Assembly: GCA_003221895.1 (NCBI GenBank)
Contig: QHUJ01000116.1
Span: 1 to 55,879 of the forward strand
Length of the DNA stretch: 55,879 bases
DNA from: Gemmatimonadota bacterium
GTDB lineage: Bacteria > Gemmatimonadota > Gemmatimonadetes > Gemmatimonadales > GWC2-71-9
Reading direction: 5' to 3'
Of the stretch, positions 49,229 through 55,879 are shown piece by piece. Position 1 is the first letter of the stretch. The number at the start of each line of letters is the position of its first letter. A program made the translations under genes and the position numbers. The notes beneath the pieces were generated by a model. The model was not told the DNA's origin and ran no database searches. It saw only the letters and a list, made by a program, of their open reading frames with translations.

Positions 49229-51222
49229 AAGCGCTCCACAATCACGGCGCCGGATGGATGGACGACGCCGCGCCAACCCGGCTCGATGAGTCCCGTGGCA
49301 TCCGGGCCCGCCAGGATCGCCGGCCCATTCAGCGGATGTCCGCCGGCACGTTGCTCACCCAGGGGCCACACATCGGCGCGCACCCGTTTGCCGTCGCGCG
49401 TCACGATCATGCGTCGACCGCCGCTCGAAATTCCTACTCCGGCCGGTCGCCCCAGGTCTGACGCCTGCGGCGCGGCACGCTCGGCCACCACGCGGAGATT
49501 CACCAGCTCGACCGATTCCCGCTCTCCCCCGCCGGTATGGCCGTGCCGTGCACGATGCGCCGCCTGGAAGGCCGCGCCGAGGAGTGCTGGATCGTCGCGC
49601 AGCGCCGGCACGGTGATTTCGTACCCCTGCCCCGCAAAGCGACAGTCCACGAACCGGGTCAGGGTCGCGTTCGGTAAGGCCGCGGCTGCCGCCCCGAGCA
49701 GCGGCTGGAACGCGTCGGTAAGAGCGACGGTGGTCAGCTCGGCAAGGGGCCGATGCAGCGACGCGATCACAGCCATGCGCTCGGGAGCCACGGCCAGGCC
49801 GAGCGCGCTGAGGACCCCGGGATGAGGCGGGATCACCACGCGCGACATGCCGAGCGACTCGGCGAGCGCGCAGCCGAACAGTGGTCCCGCGCCGCCAAAC
49901 GGCAGCAACGCCATGCCCCGCGGATCGATGCCGCGGGCCACACTCACCCGCTTCAGCGCGCGAGCCATCACCGCCGTAGCGACCTCCACAATGCCGGCCG
50001 CCACCTCGCAGATGTCGTGCGCCGCGCGGTTTCCCAGCGCGCGCGCGAGCCCGGACAACGCGCGCTCGGCGGCGGCGCGATCCAGACGAACCGAATCGGC
50101 GAGTACGTAATCGGGATCGAGCCATCCCAACACCAGGCATGCGTCGGTGACGGTCGGCTCAGTCCCGCCCCGACCGTAGCAGGCCGGCCCGGGCTCGGCT
50201 CCCGCACTCCGCGGCCCGACGCGCAGCGCACCCCCTTCGTCCACCGCCGCGATACTGCCACCGCCGGCGCTCACCGTCTCGATCAGAATGGCCGGCAATG
50301 CCAGCGGCACACCCGCGATCACCTCGGCTCCCTCGCTCAGTGCGACTCCGCCGGTTACCAGACTGGCATCGGCGCTCGTTCCCCCCATGTCGAGTGTGAG
50401 GAGGTCGCGAGCTCCGACGGCCGCGCCGACCAAACCGGCGCCGACCACGCCGCCGGCCGGTCCCGAGAGCGCCAGGCTCGCCGCCCGGCGCGCCGCCTGT
50501 TCGGGCCCAAGCGTTCCTCCGCTCGATGTCATGATGGTCAGCGACTGGACGCCACGGGCCCTGGCAGCTGCCGCGGTCCGGGCGATGTACGACGAAACTT
50601 TGGGACGCAGGTAGGCCTCAGCCGTCGTCGTGCTGGTGCGCTCGTACTCGCGGAAGACCGGAAGAACTTCGTGACTCGCAACGACGGGGATGCTCGGAAG
50701 GGCCTCTCGCAAGCCTTCGGCCAGGCGGCGCTCATGCTCGGGATGACGGAACGCAAACAGCAGCGCGATCGCCACCGCCTCCGGCTGCCGGTCGCGCGCG
50801 GCCGCGGTCACGCGAGTGATCTCCGCGTCGGAGAGCGCGAGCACGGTACCAGCCGGCCCCATCCGCTCGCGCGCGCCGATCACATCGTCACGCGTGAGGA
50901 GCGGCGCCGGATGGTCGCGAGCCAGATCGTACAGCGCGGGCCGGTCCTGCCGGCGCAGCCACAGCAAATCTTCGAACCCGGCAGTCGTGACGAGTACCAC
51001 GCGAGCTCCGCGCCGCTCGAGCAGGGCGTTGGTAGCCACCGTCGTGCCGTGGACGAGCACGTCAATGGGGAAGCCCTTCCCCAATGCATCAAGCGCCCGA
51101 AGCATCCCGATGCTGGGATCCTCGGGCGTGCTCGCGACCTTGCGGATGTCGAGCATGCCGTCGGGCCTGAGGGCGACGAGATCAGTGAACGTCCCGCCGA
51201 CGTCCACGCCGACGCGCGTCAT
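49225..51222 (-). CDS. hyuA: Hydantoinase A/oxoprolinase (HyuA)
   Basis: This 665-aa ATPase subunit has TRVGVDVGGTFTDLVAL (actin-like phosphate 1), the HyuA N-domain (VLVHGTTVATNALLERRG, VTTAGFEDLL), SSGGTLGPEQAARR, LTLDMGGTSADASLV (phosphate 2) and LPFGGAGPLFGCALAESLG. These are the ATP-binding and metal motifs of the hydantoinase/oxoprolinase A family. It overlaps lnt and hyuB by 4 nt each. Together the pair probably hydrolyses a cyclic amide. Length is normal. Confidence 0.95.
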   Translation of the reverse strand: MTRVGVDVGGTFTDLVALRPDGMLDIRKVASTPEDPSIGMLRALDALGKGFPIDVLVHGTTVATNALLERRGARVVLVTTAGFEDLLWLRRQDRPALYDLARDHPAPLLTRDDVIGARERMGPAGTVLALSDAEITRVTAAARDRQPEAVAIALLFAFRHPEHERRLAEGLREALPSIPVVASHEVLPVFREYERTSTTTAEAYLRPKVSSYIARTAAAARARGVQSLTIMTSSGGTLGPEQAARRAASLALSGPAGGVVGAGLVGAAVGARDLLTLDMGGTSADASLVTGGVALSEGAEVIAGVPLALPAILIETVSAGGGSIAAVDEGGALRVGPRSAGAEPGPACYGRGGTEPTVTDACLVLGWLDPDYVLADSVRLDRAAAERALSGLARALGNRAAHDICEVAAGIVEVATAVMARALKRVSVARGIDPRGMALLPFGGAGPLFGCALAESLGMSRVVIPPHPGVLSALGLAVAPERMAVIASLHRPLAELTTVALTDAFQPLLGAAAAALPNATLTRFVDCRFAGQGYEITVPALRDDPALLGAAFQAAHRARHGHTGGGERESVELVNLRVVAERAAPQASDLGRPAGVGISSGGRRMIVTRDGKRVRADVWPLGEQRAGGHPLNGPAILAGPDATGLIEPGWRGVVHPSGAVIVERL

Positions 51223-52772
51223 GGCGCGTAACGGCGCTTCACGAGCAGAGCGATGCCGGCCACCGTGAGTACCACCACGACGGTGCCGACCCAGTCGCCC
51301 AGGCGCACGTAGAGTGGGATCACGTCACTCGTGCGCAACACGGCCGCAACCGACGCTGCCTCGTTGAGCTTGGTCGCGGCGTACGCTCTGCCCAGCGGGT
51401 CCACGAACTCGGAGATGCCCGAATTCGCGGCGCGGGCGACACCCATGCGTGTCTCGATGGTACGCAGCACCAGGTGCGACGCGTGCTGCGCCGGCGCGCT
51501 CGTACTCCCGAACCAGGCATCGTTGGTGACGTTGACGAAGAAGTCCGCGCCATGCGCCCGATACTCCCTGGTGGCGTTCTCAAACGCCGATTCATAGCAG
51601 ATGACGACGCCGAACTTCCCGACTGGCGAGGAGTAAACCGGCGATTCCTTCCCCGGCTCAAAGCCCCCGGACCAGCGCGCCAGCCCTGGAATGGCGCGGA
51701 ACAGCCGCACTGGGACGAATGGCACGCGCTCCGTCACCGGGACGAGATAGTGCTTGGCGTAAATCGGATAGCGGCTTCGGTCTCCCGTCGAGTCGTAGTA
51801 GAACGCCGCGTTGAATATGCGGAAGCGCGCGCCGCCGTCCCGTGGGCCTTCTGGCTCCGCGTTGAGGCCGCCGGTCATCAGCGGCACACGATTCTCCGCG
51901 ACGAAGCGGCTGATCGCGGCATCCCACTGCGGATGGTCCAGGAAGTATCCAGGGATCGCCGCTTCTGGCCAGACCAGCAGCTGAGGCTTGGGAGACACGG
52001 CCATCAGCCCGCGCGACAACGAAACCAGCGCGTTCATCGCACTGTCGGCATGCGCCGGATTCCACTTCTCGCTGAAGGCCTCGTTGGGTTGCACCATGCC
52101 GATGACACCGACATCGCGAATCGGCAACGTCTTCGTGCGCCAGACGCCATACAGCAGCGCGAGAACGATGCTTGCCAAGACCGGAGCGAGCCTACGTACC
52201 ACGTACCACGCACCACGCAGGTCGGTCACCGCCTCGACTATCGTGACATTGCACCACGCCAGCCACAGCGTAACGCCGCGCGCCCCCGCGATATCCGCCC
52301 ACTGGATCAGTACCGGCGCGTCCGCCAGAGAAGTGCCCAATCCGAGCCAGGGAAAACGGACGTCCCCGAGGTGCCCGACCAGCCATTCCAGCGCCGTCCA
52401 CGCCACGGGAAACGCCACCCACAGCGGCACTCGCGGCGCCGCCACGCGAATCCGCGCCACAAACCAGAACATGAGGCCCGTGAGCAACCCCAGCACGGCG
52501 ATGGTCGCGAAATAGCCGAGCGCGGAGAATGGTGTGAAGTGCCAGAGCGCGACCACCATCCAGTACAGGACCAGCGCGTTGGTCACGAGGCCGTACCACC
52601 AGCCCCAGCGAAACGCCTTGCGATAGTCGTTGTCGAGGATTGCCTGCTTGACCAGCAAGACGGCGGGCGTAATGGCGAGAAAACTCAACGGCGGAAGCGG
52701 GAACGGCGGATAGCTGGCGGTGAGCGCAAGCGCGCCAATCACCACAAGCACCAGCAGACGACGGCGGCTCAC
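51219..52772 (-). CDS. lnt: Apolipoprotein N-acyltransferase
   Basis: This 517-aa inner-membrane enzyme adds the third acyl chain to the Cys of lipoproteins. About seven hydrophobic helices cover residues 1-230. The periplasmic nitrilase-like domain shows the catalytic Glu in LLVWPEAAIPGYF, Lys in YAKHYLVPVTERVPF and Cys in GVVICYESAFE, followed by VNVTNDAWFG. GTG 52772 overlaps the Gfo/Idh stop (GTGA). It fits the many lipoproteins and LolA in this window. Confidence 0.95.
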   Translation of the reverse strand: MSRRRLLVLVVIGALALTASYPPFPLPPLSFLAITPAVLLVKQAILDNDYRKAFRWGWWYGLVTNALVLYWMVVALWHFTPFSALGYFATIAVLGLLTGLMFWFVARIRVAAPRVPLWVAFPVAWTALEWLVGHLGDVRFPWLGLGTSLADAPVLIQWADIAGARGVTLWLAWCNVTIVEAVTDLRGAWYVVRRLAPVLASIVLALLYGVWRTKTLPIRDVGVIGMVQPNEAFSEKWNPAHADSAMNALVSLSRGLMAVSPKPQLLVWPEAAIPGYFLDHPQWDAAISRFVAENRVPLMTGGLNAEPEGPRDGGARFRIFNAAFYYDSTGDRSRYPIYAKHYLVPVTERVPFVPVRLFRAIPGLARWSGGFEPGKESPVYSSPVGKFGVVICYESAFENATREYRAHGADFFVNVTNDAWFGSTSAPAQHASHLVLRTIETRMGVARAANSGISEFVDPLGRAYAATKLNEAASVAAVLRTSDVIPLYVRLGDWVGTVVVVLTVAGIALLVKRRYAP

Positions 52773-53776
52773 AACAAGACGTCGCGCCCTTCGTCGGCCG
52801 AGCGATAGATCGCGTCCAGCACGCGTTGCAGCGCGAGCTGATCGCGCGGCGGCGGCGCATTGACGTCGCCCTTGATCACCGCCAGGAAATACATCCACTC
52901 TGCCCGATACGACTGGGTGAACAGTGTCTCACGGCCGATCGCGCCGGTCGGCGTGACATCGACCACGGCGCCGTGCTGCTCCCGGAAGATGCGCAGCGGC
53001 TGAATCATCGCCGAGCCGCGCGCGCCCAGGATGTCGAACCAGAACCGCTCCCCTTCGCCCAGATGCCGCCAGCTCACGTCGACGGCGATCGAAACGCCGT
53101 TCTCGAGCACCAGGAGAGCCGAGCCCATGTCCTCCACACCGTCCTTGCTGCCGCGGGTGAGGTGCGCGGAAATGCGTTTCGGCGCCGGCCAGCCGGCCAG
53201 CCACATGCCGAGATCGATGAGGGGCAGGCCCAGATCGAGCATCGCGCCGCCGCCCGCTTCGTTCCGGCGCAACCGCCAACCGAGCATCTGGCGTGACGGC
53301 TGGAACGTGTACCAGCCGCCCCGCACCGCCTGCAATGCTCCGAGATCACCGCCCCCGAGAAAGCCGCGCACCGCCTGGACGTCCGAACGGAACCGATGGT
53401 TCATGCCGACCATCACGCGTTTGCCGTACTTTTCGCTCGCAGCGAGGACACGCTCGACGCCGACGGCGTTCAGGGCGAGAGGCCGTTCGCAGAGCGCATG
53501 CACACCGGCCGCCAGCGCCGACGTCACGTGAATTTCGTGCAGGTGATTGGGCGTGCAAATCACCACGACGTCGACGTTCGCGTAGCGAAGCACTTCCTCG
53601 ATGTCGTCGTACGTGTCCTGCACCTCGAATCGCCCGGCGAGGGCCTGGGCCTTCCCCAGGTCGTTGTCGCAAATCGCCGCGACCTCGACTCCCCCGAGGC
53701 GACGCAGGACGGGCAGGTGGGCAACCTGGGAGATCGCTCCGGCCCCGATGACTGCGATGCGGATGGGATCGTTCAC
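52769..53776 (-). CDS. Gfo/Idh/MocA family oxidoreductase
   Basis: This 335-aa protein has an N-terminal Rossmann fold (IRIAVIGAGAISQVAHLPVL) and VVICTPNHLHEIHVTSALAAG. The catalytic-region EKP motif is replaced by ERPLALN, and MVGMNHRFRSD follows. The C-domain includes GGAMLDLGLPLIDLGMWLAG. It should bind NAD(P) and act on a sugar or related polyol, but the usual EKP Lys is Arg here, so activity may be altered. The GTG start overlaps the OMP stop and the gene overlaps lnt by 4 nt. Confidence 0.88.
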   Translation of the reverse strand: MNDPIRIAVIGAGAISQVAHLPVLRRLGGVEVAAICDNDLGKAQALAGRFEVQDTYDDIEEVLRYANVDVVVICTPNHLHEIHVTSALAAGVHALCERPLALNAVGVERVLAASEKYGKRVMVGMNHRFRSDVQAVRGFLGGGDLGALQAVRGGWYTFQPSRQMLGWRLRRNEAGGGAMLDLGLPLIDLGMWLAGWPAPKRISAHLTRGSKDGVEDMGSALLVLENGVSIAVDVSWRHLGEGERFWFDILGARGSAMIQPLRIFREQHGAVVDVTPTGAIGRETLFTQSYRAEWMYFLAVIKGDVNAPPPRDQLALQRVLDAIYRSADEGRDVLL

Positions 53777-54462
53777 TTACTCTTGCCGGCTCCCTGGACC
53801 CGGCCCGCGGGCAACCGGTACATCAAACCGGTGCGCAGGCTCGCGGTCTGCAAGCCGCTCGACAGCACGCCGCGGGCGTCCACAGTAAACCGAAGGGCGT
53901 GCGTGAGATTGAACTCGAACCCCACCGTGCCGTTCAATCCCGCGGTGACGACATCGAGCGCGTCCTCCACGAACGTGCCGTTGATCGCCGAGCCGCTGCC
54001 GTTGCGGAGATGGATGCTCACGCCCGTCCCGATGTAGGCGGTGATGCCGTGTCCCTGCGGGAAGACATACTGAAAGTCGATGTCGCCGATGACATCGCTG
54101 AGATTGATGGTCCCGAGTCTGATGGTATCGTCACCCGACGGATCGATGACGATGCTATCGAGCGCCTGCTCGAACCGAGTCAGCGTCTCCTGATCGAAAT
54201 GCGACCGAAAGTACGAGAGGCCGAGCAGCAGACGCACGCGCGGCGCGATTCTCCCGAAGTCGAACCGCACGCCGCCCACCGTGGCACCCGTGAGCTGCGT
54301 CGCGCCGAGTACGCCGACGTCGAGCTGGATGCCCGAAAGCCGCAGGTTGTCGTAGGAGAATTCGTTGAGGACACCTTGGGCGGCCGCGCGGGCGGGCGCG
54401 CCGGCGGGCAGCAAGAAACCCAGGAGAATCGCGAGCCTGCCCGCCCTAATAGAGCTTCTCAA
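53773..54462 (-). CDS. Putative outer-membrane beta-barrel protein
   Basis: This 229-aa protein has a signal peptide (AILLGFLLPAGAPARAAAQ) and alternating hydrophobic strands. Examples are IQLDVGVLGATQL, VRLLLGLSYFRSH, DIDFQYVFPQG, ITAYIGTGVSIHL, LNGTVGFEFNLT and LRFTVDARGVLSS. It resembles the small 8-stranded OmpA/OmpX-like barrels, but the charged tail (GRVQGAGKSK) is not typical. The TTG start at 54462 overlaps the spoIID stop by 17 nt; there is no other good start. Function unknown. Confidence 0.65.
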   Translation of the reverse strand: MRSSIRAGRLAILLGFLLPAGAPARAAAQGVLNEFSYDNLRLSGIQLDVGVLGATQLTGATVGGVRFDFGRIAPRVRLLLGLSYFRSHFDQETLTRFEQALDSIVIDPSGDDTIRLGTINLSDVIGDIDFQYVFPQGHGITAYIGTGVSIHLRNGSGSAINGTFVEDALDVVTAGLNGTVGFEFNLTHALRFTVDARGVLSSGLQTASLRTGLMYRLPAGRVQGAGKSK

Positions 54463-55714
54463 TTTTCGTCCCCGGAAAGTAGGTCGTCAGTATCGTGCGG
54501 TAATCCTGCCCCGCCCTCGCCCGGCCGATCGCGCCCCACTGGCACATGCCGACTGCATGTCCCGATCCCGCACCCGCCGCCACGACGCGGGTGACTTCGC
54601 CGTTGGCTTTCGAGACCGTCAACTGAAATGCCGTGCTGGAGAGCAGACGATCCGCTTCGGGCCGCAACACGGACCGCACATCGGATCCCGGTATGCGGAT
54701 GTCGCCGCGCTCGAACACGATTCGCAATTCGCCGACGCGTCCCGATCGCGTGGTGCGACTCACTGTGACGTCCGTGATACGCTGCATTCCGTCGCCGGAC
54801 AGCGGCGTGACGCTGGGCAGTGTTCGCGACAATATAGCGCGCAGCTTCGTGCCGTCCCATTCTTCGCGCCAGCGAAACCGTGGCGAAATGTCACAATAGA
54901 AATGGCCACCGCCCCGATCGTCGGAGACGGGACGCAAATAGGGAAGGCTCCGGGCAGTCGCAAACGCTTCCTCGACGCCCGCGGTGCTGAATCCGCACGT
55001 CGAATGGAAGTAGGCGTCGATCACCTGGCCGTCGTAGCGCAACACCTGCCCCGTGGTCGTGCGGATCGCGCTCCAGACCTGGGGCGTCTCGACGGCGACG
55101 CCCAGATACACCTGGTCACGCGTGTCGGCATACGCGTCAAATCCCAGTGACTCCCACCGGCCGCGATTTTTCATCGCGAAGCTGCGCGAGACCACCGCCT
55201 GGGCGAGCACCGCGGCTGCTTCGTCGGCGCGACGCCCTCCGATCTCCGGACCCACCACGCCCGCGACATAGCTCTCGAGTCCCAGGCGATTCACGACCGT
55301 CAGACCGCCGCGACCGGAGAACACGTTGATCCGGCCGCGATAGCGGCGTCCATTCGCGACGAGAAACCGGTTCTCCGTCACATTGACGACCGCGATCCCG
55401 CGCAACGCGTCACTGCGCGTGCTGTCGGGTTTGACGAGCCGCACCCGTGATGCATCGGCCGAGTCGGGAATGACCACCCAGCGAACCCCGGCGGGGATCG
55501 AGCCGACGGGCACGCTACTGGTCGCATCGGTGACGAAGAGCTCGCCGCCCTCCGCGCCGCCGAGCGACGCATAGGCCGCCCCGACCGCAATGCCCACCCG
55601 CAGCTCCGGCTCTCCGCTCGGCGCGGGGGTGGCCGTGGGCCGCCCGCCGCCCGGGCAGGCGAGCGCCGCGAACAGCGCGGCGCTAACGGCCGCGCGCTTC
55701 GCCCAGCGCGGCAT
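54446..55714 (-). CDS. SpoIID/LytB domain protein
   Basis: This 422-aa protein has a lipoprotein-like signal (AAVSAALFAALAC). SpoIID domain text follows: VNRLGLESYVAGVVGPEIGG, AVLAQAVVSRSFAMKN, ADTRDQVYLGVAVETP, and GHAVGMCQWGAIGRARAG near the end. SpoIID-type proteins are peptidoglycan glycan-strand lytic transglycosylases acting on denuded glycans. ATG 55714 overlaps the hemL end by 32 nt. The internal Cys of TCGFSTAG and the one of FYCDIS are conserved in the family. It probably remodels peptidoglycan outside the inner membrane; SPOR proteins elsewhere in the window bind the same type of denuded glycan. Confidence 0.85.
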   Translation of the reverse strand: MPRWAKRAAVSAALFAALACPGGGRPTATPAPSGEPELRVGIAVGAAYASLGGAEGGELFVTDATSSVPVGSIPAGVRWVVIPDSADASRVRLVKPDSTRSDALRGIAVVNVTENRFLVANGRRYRGRINVFSGRGGLTVVNRLGLESYVAGVVGPEIGGRRADEAAAVLAQAVVSRSFAMKNRGRWESLGFDAYADTRDQVYLGVAVETPQVWSAIRTTTGQVLRYDGQVIDAYFHSTCGFSTAGVEEAFATARSLPYLRPVSDDRGGGHFYCDISPRFRWREEWDGTKLRAILSRTLPSVTPLSGDGMQRITDVTVSRTTRSGRVGELRIVFERGDIRIPGSDVRSVLRPEADRLLSSTAFQLTVSKANGEVTRVVAAGAGSGHAVGMCQWGAIGRARAGQDYRTILTTYFPGTKIEKLY

Positions 55715-55879
55715 CGAGCTCCCGGATGGTGAAGTCGATGTCTGCCTCCGAGTGCGCGCTCGACACGAACCCCGCCTCAAAGGACGACGGCGCGAGGAAG
55801 ACCCCTCGGGCGAGGGCCGCCTTGTGCCAGCGCGCGAACAGGGCCGCATCGGTCTGCCGGGCGTCGTCGTAGTTGTGCA
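55683..55879 (-). CDS. hemL: Glutamate-1-semialdehyde aminotransferase, C-terminal fragment (cut by window)
   Basis: The last 65 codons of a minus-strand frame run in from the right edge and stop at TAG 55685-55683. The text ALFARWHKAALARGVFLAPS, then SFEAGFVSSAHSEADIDFTI matches the C-terminus of class III aminotransferase HemL (porphyrin synthesis). The start lies outside the window. It is first in the spoIID-lnt-hyuAB run and overlaps the next gene by 32 nt. Confidence 0.8.
   Translation of the reverse strand, partial: HNYDDARQTDAALFARWHKAALARGVFLAPSSFEAGFVSSAHSEADIDFTIRELDAALGEARGR

Noticed and set aside
1-55879. CRISPR arrays, insertion sequences, phage genes, rRNA or riboswitches.
   Set aside because: No regularly spaced direct repeats, transposase or capsid-type genes, or recognisable rRNA or riboswitch cores were seen on either strand.

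Overview
The window is about 56 kb of high-GC, gene-dense bacterial chromosome. Gene content points to a Gram-negative, two-membrane bacterium, most likely Gemmatimonadota or a close FCB-group relative. This rests on LolA, Lnt, SPOR proteins, a metallopeptidase/propeller/beta-barrel protein, PD40 lipoproteins, a large Ser/Thr kinase with a periplasmic TPR region, a FlgD-like C-terminal domain, an orphan TonB plug, S9 and S8 peptidases, and the gene order. The lineage is an inference; no rRNA is present. Non-ATG starts (GTG, TTG) and 1-4 nt stop/start overlaps are common. I see no phage, transposase, integrase or CRISPR.

Layout. 1-2,800: a haloperoxidase/PAP2-type lipoprotein cut by the left edge, a DUF4442 hotdog protein coupled to a nitronate monooxygenase, then tRNA-Gln(UUG). 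2,783-15,276, minus strand: an envelope and signalling block bounded by two paralogous PD40 lipoproteins. It holds a TPR receptor kinase, an unknown anchored protein, a Spy-like protein, a DPP-IV-type S9 peptidase, an ECF sigma factor with a soluble zinc anti-sigma factor, and a secreted S8 peptidase. Both PD40 genes are followed by what look like leftover C-terminal tails of further PD40 copies. 15,407-22,997, plus strand: housekeeping genes (prs, rplY, pth, ychF, then rpsF-rpsR-DUF2232-rplI and rsfS), with a decayed degV relic between rplI and rsfS and an orphan TonB-plug protein on the opposite strand.

23,004-37,297, plus strand: an outer-membrane metallopeptidase/TolB-propeller/barrel protein; two SPOR-domain envelope proteins translationally coupled to smc; a secreted S8 peptidase; an MBL hydrolase; DAHP synthase; LolA. 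37,254-42,880, minus strand: rpmE-prfA-prmC-ylbF-tmk-ctpA-DUF2520, a tightly overlapping operon. A divergent promoter region separates it from a Crp/Fnr regulator, an MBL hydrolase, a CsgG/TPR protein and a GAF/HD-GYP phosphodiesterase (43,029-47,337). 47,334-55,879, minus strand: hemL (cut by the right edge)-spoIID-OMP-Gfo/Idh-lnt-hyuA-hyuB-tauE, joined by short overlaps.

The most notable item is the SPOR lipoprotein, SPOR/degenerate-ParA membrane protein and smc overlap cluster. The ATPase-like domain keeps the shape of a CpsD/BY-kinase domain but has lost a normal Walker A motif. It could link the division septum to chromosome condensation. Next are the in-frame orphan propeller blade that continues past the stop of a PD40 gene into tRNA-Gln, and the triply damaged degV relic.
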